Assembly: GCF_037892605.1 (NCBI RefSeq)
Contig: NZ_JBBKTU010000001.1
Span: 1,054,001 to 1,118,000 of the forward strand
Length of the DNA stretch: 64,000 bases
Direction of reading: 5' to 3'
From: Lacibacter sp. H407
GTDB taxonomy: Bacteria; Bacteroidota; Bacteroidia; Chitinophagales; Chitinophagaceae
Position numbers and translations under genes: made by a program. The notes beneath the pieces are model-generated. The model had not been told where the DNA came from. It ran no database searches and saw only the letters and a list, made by a program, of their open reading frames with translations. Positions 10,646 through 18,571 of the stretch are shown here, in pieces; within the stretch, counting starts at the first letter, position 1, and each line of letters opens with the position of its first letter.

Positions 10646-11488
10646 TCAGCTTGCTTTTGACCGGGAACGCCATTCCACAAACAACAATAACAATACAGAA
10701 AAAATAAACGACACAACAGCCGCCATAATGACGCCTGCAATAATTTTTGGTTTATCTTTTTTCAATGCCGGTAATGCTTCTTCGATCACAAATAAAGAGC
10801 TTACATTGTTTACACTGGTGTTGAATTGCTGGATGAGTTTTTCTGTTTCATTCAGCCGGTTGATGATATCGGTCTTTCTTGCTAACAAAAACGCATCAGC
10901 ACCTAATTGTAACTGCTGTTCAATTTGCTGCAGCGTATCCTTTTGTGTGTTGAAATCATGCTGCAGCTTTTGCAATATTTCCAGCTTCATATTATTGGAC
11001 GATGCTACACTCTTTTGATTGGTGCGTGTAACAATGGCATTGGCAATGGCAGCAGCAAGTTGTTTATCGGTATCCCACACGTTCACTTTTACATGACCAA
11101 ACTCGTTCTTATGAATATGTACATTCTCTTTGTATTCATAATCGGCGAGGTAAGCAGCTCGTACATTGGAAGAATCAATTTTGTAATGCTTCATCAATCG
11201 GAAACTATCTACCATAAACCTGCACATTTCTTCCGAACGTGCAAGCGCCATCAACCGGTCATTATCAAATTCGCCACCGTAATAAAAGTATTGTTCCCAA
11301 AATTCGGTGCGGTAAATATTCGAACGATCGCCAAGATTGGGATTGGCAGCCGTAAAAACAGCGGAGCTTCTGAAATAGGGTTTTTGTATAAACAGAATTA
11401 CACCTGTTGCCAACGAACCAAGCAATACCAGTATAGCTGCCTGCTTCCATCGTTTGCGGATCACTTCAAAAACAATATCTACATTCAT
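10646..11488 (-). CDS. Wzz-like polysaccharide chain-length determinant / co-polymerase
   Basis: About 280 residues with a transmembrane helix near residues 15-35, a periplasmic region rich in heptad-like Gln/Leu (KLQHDFNTQKDTLQQIEQQL) predicting coiled coil, and a second transmembrane helix near the C-terminus. This two-helix arrangement is that of polysaccharide co-polymerases that set glycan chain length. I use the ATG at 11488; a TTG two codons earlier is possible. No tyrosine kinase domain is fused. The neighbour downstream is the O-antigen ligase-like gene, which is consistent with a paired function in surface polysaccharide assembly. Confidence 0.7.
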   Translation of the reverse strand: MNVDIVFEVIRKRWKQAAILVLLGSLATGVILFIQKPYFRSSAVFTAANPNLGDRSNIYRTEFWEQYFYYGGEFDNDRLMALARSEEMCRFMVDSFRLMKHYKIDSSNVRAAYLADYEYKENVHIHKNEFGHVKVNVWDTDKQLAAAIANAIVTRTNQKSVASSNNMKLEILQKLQHDFNTQKDTLQQIEQQLQLGADAFLLARKTDIINRLNETEKLIQQFNTSVNNVSSLFVIEEALPALKKDKPKIIAGVIMAAVVSFIFSVLLLLFVEWRSRSKAS

Positions 11489-11508
11489 AAGCAATTACAA
11501 TTCAAATG

Positions 11509-11529
11509 AAACGAAAGTACAATTCGTTT
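11509..11529. terminator. Possible hairpin terminator between lrp-like and wzz-like genes
   Basis: A 7-bp perfect inverted repeat (AAACGAA, loop AGTACAA, TTCGTTT) lies 19 bases after the Lrp-type stop. A short T run follows only on the plus strand, so termination for the minus-strand gene is uncertain. Confidence 0.35.
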
Positions 11530-11548
11530 TTATACGCACAAATCAAAA

Positions 11549-12025
11549 TCAGGCTACATCCAATGCCACCTGCACTTTGCGGTTAAAACTTTCATCGAGT
11601 GAAATAAAAGTTTCGGTACGTTCGATCCCCTTTATTTTTTGCAACGCATCGTGCAATACATACCGCAACTGATTAATGTCTTTACATACCACTTCAATAA
11701 ACATACTGTAGTTACCGGTAGTATAGTTAAGGCGAACAATCTCCGGTATCTTACGCAGATCCTTTGCCACCGTATCGTACAACGAACTTTTTTCAAGATA
11801 AATACCCACAAAGGCAGTAATGTCGTAACCGAGGGCTTTAATATCTACATTCAACTTTGTACCTTTAACAATTCCATGTTCCTGTAGTTTTTTGATCCGT
11901 ACATGGATGGTTCCCCCGGAAACAAAGAGCTTTTTGCCCAAATCAGCGTAAGAGATCTGCGCATCTTCCATCATTTCTGAAATGATCTGCAGATCGAGTT
12001 TGTCAAGATTTAATTTCGATGCCAT
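11549..12025 (-). CDS. Lrp/AsnC family transcriptional regulator
   Basis: A 158-residue protein with an N-terminal winged helix-turn-helix (LDLQIISEMMEDAQISYADLGKKLFVSGGTIHVRIKKL in outline, residues 8-47) and a C-terminal RAM/AsnC ligand-binding domain (GYDITAFVGIYLEK, VRLNYTTGNYSMFIEVVCKD). Members sense amino acids or related small molecules and act as octamers. It is divergent from the tandem tRNA-like RNA genes, with about 145 bases between its start and the first RNA, and monocistronic. Its regulon cannot be read here. Confidence 0.92.
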   Translation of the reverse strand: MASKLNLDKLDLQIISEMMEDAQISYADLGKKLFVSGGTIHVRIKKLQEHGIVKGTKLNVDIKALGYDITAFVGIYLEKSSLYDTVAKDLRKIPEIVRLNYTTGNYSMFIEVVCKDINQLRYVLHDALQKIKGIERTETFISLDESFNRKVQVALDVA

Positions 12026-12170
12026 TTTTACGATTCGTTTTAATGCTTTTCCAATATTAGTGATTAAATTTTGAATAATATCGAAAGTTTTAAAATTTTT
12101 GTTGAATAATTTGCAATGAATAGGGGATATGGTTTAATATTGCACTGTAATCGTTCTTTGAACAACATAC

Positions 12171-12323
12171 TGTGGAGTGATGAAATTTTCGGCAGACATG
12201 CCCTCTCGTCTCGGGGGTGGAGAAACCAGGATAAACGTAACGTAGGGCAGTAATGCCGGGGTTGACCACCAACCATGCGTTATGGCTAACTGCTCCGTGG
12301 AGGTTCGATCCCTCCCTCTACAG
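12171..12323 (+). ncRNA. tRNA-like structured RNA with giant variable arm, copy 1
   Basis: A class II tRNA cloverleaf can be drawn by eye. Acceptor TGTGGAG (12171-12177) pairs with CTCTACA (12316-12322); D-stem ATG/CAT (12180-12182, 12197-12199) encloses a D-loop with GG; anticodon stem CCCTC/GGGGG (12201-12205, 12213-12217) has a 7-base loop TCGTCTC; T-arm GGAGG, loop TTCGATC, CCTCC (12299-12315) abuts the acceptor as in tRNA; discriminator G follows, with CA but no encoded CCA. The variable region is 81 bases instead of about 15-20: GGAG/CTCC base stem, CAG/CTG, an internal loop GATAAA opposite GCTAA, then CGTAACG (12236-12242) with CGTTATG (12278-12284), capped by a GNRA hairpin (12246-12257). 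Loop position 33 is C, not the near-universal U, so decoding is doubtful. The role is unknown. Confidence 0.75.
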
Positions 12324-12406
12324 CAAAACAATCAGGTGAAGAAACAGACAATTGGCAATGAGCCTTTGAACGAAATCATCTGTTGTTAACGAGTTCTTTT
12401 TTACAC

Positions 12407-12577
12407 TGTGGGGTGATGAAATTTTTGGCAGACATGCCCTCTCGTCTCGGGGGTGGAGATAACAGGATAAACGCAGCATAGAGCCGACGTTACTTTTGGT
12501 AAGGCCGACCGGGGTTGACCACTAAACTTTGTGCTGCAGCTAACTGCTCCGTGGAGGTTCGATCCCTCCCCCTACAG
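12407..12577 (+). ncRNA. tRNA-like structured RNA with giant variable arm, copy 2
   Basis: A second copy 83 bases after the first. Acceptor TGTGGGG (12407-12413) pairs with CCCTACA (12570-12576), a compensatory A-U to G-C change relative to copy 1. D-stem, anticodon stem-loop (12437-12453, loop TCGTCTC) and T-arm (12553-12569) are identical to copy 1. The variable region is 99 bases; its long helix is GCAGCATAGA (12473-12482) with TTTGTGCTGC (12528-12537), fully different in sequence from copy 1 but still paired. Conserved single-stranded pieces include CAGGATAAACG, CCGGGGTTGACCAC and GCTAACTGCTCCGTGGAGG. Both copies are preceded by GTTCTTT 14-18 bases upstream of the mature 5' end, perhaps part of a promoter or processing signal. 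Confidence 0.75.
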
Positions 12578-12753
12578 CATATTTCAATTGCTTAGCAATA
12601 CCAGTTAACGATTTTTTCCGTACAGATTTTCTCATGCTTTTTTTACGATTGCCTTTTGTTTTTACAAAGGGCTCTTTTGTTTTCAGCCCGCTCCCTTAAT
12701 TATTTACTATCATTTTCCATAATCAGTTTGTACATTGAAGCATAAATCAAACT

Positions 12754-13368
12754 ATGCAGGCAACTGATCTTAACCCGTTAGTTGACAGGGTACTCACGGA
12801 GTTACGCACCGGGCTTTCATCGCATCTAACCTATCACAGTGTACAACACACGCTTGATGTAATGGAACAAGCCGATGCCATTGCCAACAGAGAAGGTATT
12901 CTTGATGCCGAGGATTTTTTATTGATTAAACTGGCAGCGCTGTATCATGATACCGGATTTCTGGAAGTATATAAAGGACACGAAGAAGTGAGTTGTGTAA
13001 AAGCTACCCGTGAACTTACAGCGGTTGGATTGGGCGACGCAGCAATTCAACGAATTTGTGGAATGATCATGGCGACAAAAATTCCGCAGCAGCCTCATAA
13101 TTTATTTGAGCAAATTCTTGCAGATGCAGACCTTGATTATCTTGGCCGCACCGATTTCGTTTCCATCAGCAATAAACTACGTACCGAATTTCTTGATCAT
13201 AAAATTGTAGATACGGATACAGCATTTGATGCACTTCAGCTTCGGTTCCTTGAATCGCATAGTTATTTCACCTCATCATCCCGTGCACTCCGTGCCCCTG
13301 TAAAACAACTGCACTACGAAACACTTTTACAACAACATTCAACCGGTACAAACAACCATCCTCTATGA
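12754..13368 (+). CDS. HD domain metal-dependent phosphohydrolase
   Basis: A 204-residue HD-superfamily protein. The metal-binding set is visible: H28/H32 in YHSVQHT, the HD pair H65-D66 in LYHDTGF, H76 in GHEE, and the late Asp in ADADLDYLG near residue 125. Such proteins hydrolyse phosphoester bonds, often in nucleotides or cyclic nucleotides. Its stop overlaps the next start by 4 bases (ATGA), so it is translationally coupled to the transporter-HEAT protein. With a cyclic-nucleotide-binding gene and an adenylate cyclase next door, a nucleotide second-messenger substrate is plausible but not shown. A start of ATG at 12754 is the only good choice. Confidence 0.85.
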   Translation: MQATDLNPLVDRVLTELRTGLSSHLTYHSVQHTLDVMEQADAIANREGILDAEDFLLIKLAALYHDTGFLEVYKGHEEVSCVKATRELTAVGLGDAAIQRICGMIMATKIPQQPHNLFEQILADADLDYLGRTDFVSISNKLRTEFLDHKIVDTDTAFDALQLRFLESHSYFTSSSRALRAPVKQLHYETLLQQHSTGTNNHPL

Positions 13369-16118
13369 GCGGTTTACAACGATTTTTTCAGCTGCTCAAT
13401 ATTCAACCCATTGAATGGCCCATGGTGAGGCGATTGTTTTTGCTTCAGTTTTTCCAGGGAGCAGGTATTGCCTTGTTTTTTACATCAGCACTCTCACAGT
13501 TTCTCAAACGTTTTCCGATCTCCGAACTGGCCTATGTGTTTATCCTATCGGCGTTCCTCTTATGGATCGCAGGCTATGTATGTAACAGGCTCGAACATCG
13601 CTTACCTGTTCGTCAATTAAGTATTGTACTTACGCTCATTATTGCAGGCAGCATGTTGTTTTTCTGGATTGGTCAGTTTTTTGCGATTACGCAAAACTGG
13701 TTTTACTATTTAATGCTGGCCTGGTTCAACGTATTATACCTCATCAACAATCTTGAATTCTGGGGATTAGCTGCACAGTTGTATGATGTACGACAAAGCA
13801 AGCGCCTGTTTGGTGTGATCAGCTCCGGTGACATTCCGGCGAAATTTCTCGGTTACACATTTGCGTTAGTATTGGTGCCTTACATTGGTGCACAAAACCT
13901 TTTACTCACCGGTTTTGTTGGCGTACTCATTTCCCTGCTCTTTATTAATAAAGTATTCAATTCAACAGAGTGGGCCGGTTTTAATAAACACACACATAAA
14001 GTAAAACAACATCACACTGTAAGCGCAGGTGCATTGTGGAAAAACTTTATCAGCAACCGCCTAATCTTAGATACGGCTATTTTATCCATGATTGCCTTCA
14101 CCGGTTTTGTATTGGTTGAATATGCATTTTATGCTGAAATAAAAGAATCAAAAAACTATAAAACCGATGAGGCCTTTGCAACCTTCACTGCCTTGTTTAT
14201 GGGCTGCGCCCGGTTGTTGGCATGGATCTTAAAACTTGGATTAACCAGCAGGTTGGTAACGAATATCGGCAACCGGAATGCCTTACTCATCACACCTATT
14301 GCATTACTTGTTTTCAATATTTCTATTCTTGTGATCTATGAGAACGATGCAAAAAGCAATTTGATCCTGTATGTATTTGGTGCCGCCGCAATTTTGGTTG
14401 ATGCATTGCGTGCATCCATCAACTCACCCGTATTACTTACCATTCTGCAACCGCTTTCAACACCTGAGCGTTTACGGGCACATAATATTGTAAAAGGTGT
14501 GATGGATCCGTTTGCGTATCTCACAATTGGCGTATTACTGTTTGTTTTATATAACTGGAAGCTCTATGAGCTGGCAGTTCTTTCCTGGGTATTGATTGGC
14601 GTTTCTATCTGCTGGATCATTTCAGTAATACAGTTGCAGAAACAATATATCAAAACATTGATTCAAACCATCAGCAGCCGTTATTTCCAAACCGACGATG
14701 TACAACTTACCGGCAAAGCAACCATCGAAAAAATTGCAGCGAAAATGGAAACAGGTACAGAGCTGGAAGTATTGTACCTGTTGAAATTGCTTGAAACGGA
14801 AACAGAAAAAGCACAGGAAGGATTGATCGCAAAAGCACTGCAACATCCATCGGGTGAAGTACGCATTGCAGCATTGGAATTGGTGGGGAAGAAAAAATTA
14901 AATAATCTCGCTGCGGATGTCAGGAAACTGATTGATGAAGAACAGACAGTTGCTGTTCGTGCCAAAGCAATTGAAGTGTTGGCAGCTTTATCGTACGAGC
15001 ATGCTTATTTTCTTCAAATGCTTAATCATGACGAAGAACAGATCCAAATTGCTGCTTTGGAAAGTATTGTTCAATATGCTCCTTCAACAGATAAAGAGCC
15101 GGCACTTACACTGCTGCAACAATGGGCCACATCATCTGTAAAAAAACAACGGATGAATGCTGTGCAGATCTTAAGCAGCGTATCAATTGCATCTTCACAT
15201 ACATTATTGTTTGCCTTGTTGAATGATGCTGATAAAGAGATCCGTTATGCAGCGATCGTTGCAGCAGGCAAATCGGCTGAACCAAAAAACCTTGAATTGC
15301 TACCTGCACTATTTGCATTACATCCGAAACAGGTGTTACAGGCATTGATCACTGCGGGAAGCAAAGGACTTACACAGATACGTTTGCTCTTGCAACAAAC
15401 AACCACAGCGAAAGAACAAAGCAGTTTGATCATAGCAGCCGGACGAATTGGCGGAGAGGAAGCAGAGCAATTACTCATCGAATTATTAGAGCAACAAACA
15501 ACCAACAGTGCTGCTATTCTCAAAGCATTGAACCGGATGAATTATACATCTGATGAAAAACATCAGGCATTGATCGATGAACGAACCAATCAACATTTGT
15601 TACGGGCTGTTGAATTGCTGTTTATGCTGAATCGATTGCTGGCAACAGAAAAAACAAATCTCTTTCTCTATAATTCACTGCAACTGGAATTACTGGAAGA
15701 ACGGGAAACCGTATTAAACCTGTTCTCGTTTTATTCCGAAAAAGAGCAGGTAGATAAGATCAAAAAAGCATTGCAATTAAATCAACGGGAAACGGCTGCT
15801 AATGCGTTGGAGTTGATCGAGCTCACCATCCGCAAAGATTTTGCATTTACGTTCAATACCGTATTTGAAGAAGCAGATATTTCGTTCCGCTGTTCACGGC
15901 TTCGTAAAATGATACCGGACAGTCTGTACAAAAATATTGAGCAGGTGATCACACATATTCTGGAAGAAGAAAAAGAAGAATTTAATCACTGGACCAAAGC
16001 CTGTTCTTTACACAGTTGTAAATTTCATAAGCTGCGGGTAGATCATACCATTTTCCATAAGTATCTTCAATCCGAAAACAGATTGTTGCGGGAAACAGCC
16101 GCCTATGCAGTAACCTAA
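13365..16118 (+). CDS. MFS/Npt-type membrane transporter fused to C-terminal HEAT repeats
   Basis: A 917-residue protein in two parts. Residues about 15-430 contain around twelve hydrophobic helices and resemble the ATP/ADP translocase-like (Npt/AAA) branch of the MFS fold. Residues about 450-900 are soluble, helical and repetitive, with HEAT-like units (PSGEVRIAALELVGKKKLNN, DEEQIQIAALESIVQYAPST, NDADKEIRYAAIVAAGKSAE). In related proteins a cyclic-nucleotide-binding domain follows the HEAT repeats; here the next gene, 17 bases downstream, encodes exactly such a domain on its own. The transported substrate is unknown. The protein probably links a membrane channel or sensor to cytosolic cNMP signalling. 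Confidence 0.75.
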   Translation: MSGLQRFFQLLNIQPIEWPMVRRLFLLQFFQGAGIALFFTSALSQFLKRFPISELAYVFILSAFLLWIAGYVCNRLEHRLPVRQLSIVLTLIIAGSMLFFWIGQFFAITQNWFYYLMLAWFNVLYLINNLEFWGLAAQLYDVRQSKRLFGVISSGDIPAKFLGYTFALVLVPYIGAQNLLLTGFVGVLISLLFINKVFNSTEWAGFNKHTHKVKQHHTVSAGALWKNFISNRLILDTAILSMIAFTGFVLVEYAFYAEIKESKNYKTDEAFATFTALFMGCARLLAWILKLGLTSRLVTNIGNRNALLITPIALLVFNISILVIYENDAKSNLILYVFGAAAILVDALRASINSPVLLTILQPLSTPERLRAHNIVKGVMDPFAYLTIGVLLFVLYNWKLYELAVLSWVLIGVSICWIISVIQLQKQYIKTLIQTISSRYFQTDDVQLTGKATIEKIAAKMETGTELEVLYLLKLLETETEKAQEGLIAKALQHPSGEVRIAALELVGKKKLNNLAADVRKLIDEEQTVAVRAKAIEVLAALSYEHAYFLQMLNHDEEQIQIAALESIVQYAPSTDKEPALTLLQQWATSSVKKQRMNAVQILSSVSIASSHTLLFALLNDADKEIRYAAIVAAGKSAEPKNLELLPALFALHPKQVLQALITAGSKGLTQIRLLLQQTTTAKEQSSLIIAAGRIGGEEAEQLLIELLEQQTTNSAAILKALNRMNYTSDEKHQALIDERTNQHLLRAVELLFMLNRLLATEKTNLFLYNSLQLELLEERETVLNLFSFYSEKEQVDKIKKALQLNQRETAANALELIELTIRKDFAFTFNTVFEEADISFRCSRLRKMIPDSLYKNIEQVITHILEEEKEEFNHWTKACSLHSCKFHKLRVDHTIFHKYLQSENRLLRETAAYAVT

Positions 16119-16135
16119 ACCCCAAATTCCACATC

Positions 16136-16591
16136 ATGAATCCATCGGCTGATAAATTATTGTTGTTTGAAAAAGTGTTGATCCTGAAATCGCTCCGGTT
16201 GTTCAGCGAAACACCTGAAACTATTTTATCGGAACTGGCACCATTGATGGAAGAAACAGAATACCAGGCCGATACTGTTATTTTCAAAGAAGCAGATATT
16301 GGCGACTGTATGTACATCATTTACAAAGGCCAGGTAAAAATTCATAAAAAACAGGTAACGTTAGCTGTGTTAACAGAGAAGGAAGTGTTTGGTGAATTAT
16401 CGTTACTTGATTCAGAAACAAGATCAGCTTCTGCAACCTGTGTAACAGATTGTTTTTTATTCAAGATCGATCAGGAACCGTTTTATGAATTACTGGAAGC
16501 AAGGCCGGAAATTGCAAGAGGATTTATTAAAATACTTTGTCAACGTTTGCGGCAACAAAATGAAAAATCAGTAGCTGCAGCAAATGCTTAG
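16136..16591 (+). CDS. Stand-alone cyclic nucleotide-binding domain protein
   Basis: A 151-residue protein made of one Crp-like cyclic-nucleotide-binding beta-roll. The phosphate-binding cassette is clear: FGELSLLDSETRSASA near residues 85-100, with GEL and the Arg that holds the cyclic phosphate. There is no C-terminal helix-turn-helix, so it is not a Crp-type transcription factor. It follows the transporter-HEAT gene by 17 bases and overlaps the 3' end of the convergent adenylate cyclase by 4 bases. It likely works as a regulatory subunit for the HEAT-repeat membrane protein. Confidence 0.85.
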   Translation: MNPSADKLLLFEKVLILKSLRLFSETPETILSELAPLMEETEYQADTVIFKEADIGDCMYIIYKGQVKIHKKQVTLAVLTEKEVFGELSLLDSETRSASATCVTDCFLFKIDQEPFYELLEARPEIARGFIKILCQRLRQQNEKSVAAANA

Positions 16592-17853
16592 GCAAGCACA
16601 CTGTCTACAAAATACATTTCCAGTTCGCCGCGGTTTTTAATGGCAATTTTTCCCCGCTTTGTAAATACAAACTGATCTTTTGCTTGCAGGTAAGTACTGT
16701 CGGAAATATTGATGCGCCCCGGCTCTGAGCTTTGCTGCAAGCGGGCTGCTACATTTACAGAGTCGCCCCAGATATCGTAGGCAAACTTTTTAGAGCCTAC
16801 CACACCCGCCACTACAGCACCGGAGTTGATCCCAATTCTGATATTGAAAAATGGTTTTTGCCGTTTGGCCCTTTCCTTCTTCGTTCTTTCTATGAACTGC
16901 ATAATATCAAATGCAGCATGTATCATACTCACTGCATGATCATTCCCATCATTTCCGTTCAATCCTGCCACACACATATAACTGTCGCCAATGGTTTTGA
17001 TCTTTTCAATATTATACTTACTGATGATCTCATCAAACTCCCGGAAATAAAAATCAATATCACTTACCAATTCATCGGCCGGAATATTTTCGCTCTGTTT
17101 GGTGAACTCCACAAAATCAGTAAACATCACCGTTACATTTTCATGTCGCTTAGGTTTTGCAATACCAAATGATTTCAACTCCTTTGCAGTTTCTTCCGGC
17201 AAAATGTTCAGCAGCAACCGATCCGAACGTTTCTGTTCTGCTTCCAGTTCATTTTGCTTTTCAACCAATCTTCGTAATGCAAAATTCTTCGTGTTTTCAA
17301 AGGTGTTGGTTATTAAAAAGAAGATGACTACCAATCCTGCAAGCGCCAACGTTAAAAACATTAAATGATAAGTAGGCTCGTATGTAAACGGAAATACTTT
17401 GATGCGTTGTTTTACAATAGCAAACCCAATAACATAAAACACACAAAGCAATGCAAAAACAGAAGCGGTTTTATAATTGGTAAAGATGAGCACCACAGGT
17501 GGTGTAAGAATAATAAACGGTGTAACAGGCGAAATAAATAATCCACCCGAATAATACACAAGTACGGTATTCAACAGGAAACTGTAAATACCAAACACCA
17601 TTCCCATGATGTTAAGATGAATTCCTGATCGCAGTAAATAGGGCTGTAAAAAAAAGAAGATAGCCGAAACGATCATCGCATTCATCCCCACTTTGAAATG
17701 AATAAAATAACTCAGCACTCCATAGCTGATGGCAAAAACTGTGATCAGAAAATTAATGATGATGAACAAACGGTGCCTGCGTATAGAATCCTGATCCTGT
17801 GTAAGCTTTGCAGGTAAAAAAGAATCGAGCCAGTTTGTTAATGATAATTTCAC
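16588..17853 (-). CDS. Membrane-bound class III adenylate cyclase
   Basis: A 421-residue protein with about six N-terminal transmembrane helices (residues 28-190), a short linker helix (LLLNILPEETAKELK) and a class III catalytic domain (about 235-420). Metal ligands D246 (FTDF) and D290 (TIGD), adenine-specifying K286 and D360 (YDIWGD), and transition-state residues N367 and R371 are all present, so ATP to cAMP activity is expected. The start is GTG at 17853, whose GTGA overlaps the stop of the upstream membrane-protein gene, indicating translational coupling. It converges on the cyclic-nucleotide-binding gene, suggesting a local cAMP circuit. Confidence 0.92.
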   Translation of the reverse strand: MKLSLTNWLDSFLPAKLTQDQDSIRRHRLFIIINFLITVFAISYGVLSYFIHFKVGMNAMIVSAIFFFLQPYLLRSGIHLNIMGMVFGIYSFLLNTVLVYYSGGLFISPVTPFIILTPPVVLIFTNYKTASVFALLCVFYVIGFAIVKQRIKVFPFTYEPTYHLMFLTLALAGLVVIFFLITNTFENTKNFALRRLVEKQNELEAEQKRSDRLLLNILPEETAKELKSFGIAKPKRHENVTVMFTDFVEFTKQSENIPADELVSDIDFYFREFDEIISKYNIEKIKTIGDSYMCVAGLNGNDGNDHAVSMIHAAFDIMQFIERTKKERAKRQKPFFNIRIGINSGAVVAGVVGSKKFAYDIWGDSVNVAARLQQSSEPGRINISDSTYLQAKDQFVFTKRGKIAIKNRGELEMYFVDSVLA

Positions 17854-18530
17854 GCCAGGTTTAGTTTACGTCGCTTTTGATACATCAATACAAGAAACAA
17901 GATATCAAATGCTGCCACGACTAAATATACAACTGTTAGAAAATGATTATCGGGATATTTTGATTGAAACATGATACTGATCAAACCTGTGCCTAAAAAT
18001 TTCGACCAGGCCAGTGCAATTGAATGTTCCGGGAAATCAGGTACAAACAACAAACTCAAAAATGCCACCGACATTACCACGTTTACAATGTATGCATCAA
18101 TAACACCCATCGGTAAATCGTATTGCACCATAAAAAAACAAGACAGCGGAATACTGCCTGCCAAACCCAAAGCAATCAACCAACGCAGGTTCTTTCTGAA
18201 AAATTCTGTTGTAAATTGTTTATATCCGTAGCGGAACAGGCTGATCACAATAAATATATCGAGCAACATCCAACCCCAGTAAGCAAGCACCAACGCATTA
18301 CCCATATCGGGCACCCAGAAAATGGCACCGCCCACTTCGTTTCCAAAATTACAGATCACCGCTGCGGCCGGAATGATCACTGTTTTCTTTTTCAGTGCCA
18401 TCCGGATAATGACGATATACGCAACGATCCACAACATGGCACCGGTAAAAAATAATCCGATCTGTAGTGGAGTGTAATGCGTTGTATCAAACCAAGGATG
18501 CGATTCCTGTAAATATTCCCAGATTGTCAT
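17850..18530 (-). CDS. Seven-helix membrane protein resembling Pyr4/PaxB-type terpene cyclases
   Basis: A 226-residue protein with about seven hydrophobic helices. The pattern NFGNE (E65) in helix 2, followed by WGWMLLD (D91) and RYGY, and a late AAFD (D209) in the last helix resembles the transmembrane terpene cyclase family, in which a helix 2 Glu and a last-helix Asp act in proton-triggered cyclisation; family length is similar. This assignment is by eye and uncertain; the usual W next to E in NxxWE is absent here. Its stop overlaps the GTG start of the adenylate cyclase, and an FAD oxidoreductase of the carotenoid/squalene type lies 41 bases upstream, which makes an isoprenoid-modifying role worth testing. 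Confidence 0.5.
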   Translation of the reverse strand: MTIWEYLQESHPWFDTTHYTPLQIGLFFTGAMLWIVAYIVIIRMALKKKTVIIPAAAVICNFGNEVGGAIFWVPDMGNALVLAYWGWMLLDIFIVISLFRYGYKQFTTEFFRKNLRWLIALGLAGSIPLSCFFMVQYDLPMGVIDAYIVNVVMSVAFLSLLFVPDFPEHSIALAWSKFLGTGLISIMFQSKYPDNHFLTVVYLVVAAFDILFLVLMYQKRRKLNLA

Positions 18531-18571
18531 AGCAGTTGTTTTTTACGATAAACGAAGTCTGAATTACTTGT

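Noticed and set aside
10645-10740. 32-residue N-terminal extension of the O-antigen ligase
   Set aside because: It would lie inside the upstream gene in another frame; the ATG at 10644 fits tightly after the upstream stop.
12064-12331. Three short minus-strand open frames over the first tRNA-like RNA
   Set aside because: They overlap in different frames, cover a region whose paired structure covaries between two copies, and encode nothing recognisable.
12171-12577. Ordinary tRNA, tmRNA or tRNA with group I intron
   Set aside because: The anticodon loop is uninterrupted and lacks U33; the added sequence is in the variable arm, is too short for a group I core, and no tag-peptide frame or tmRNA start sequence is present.
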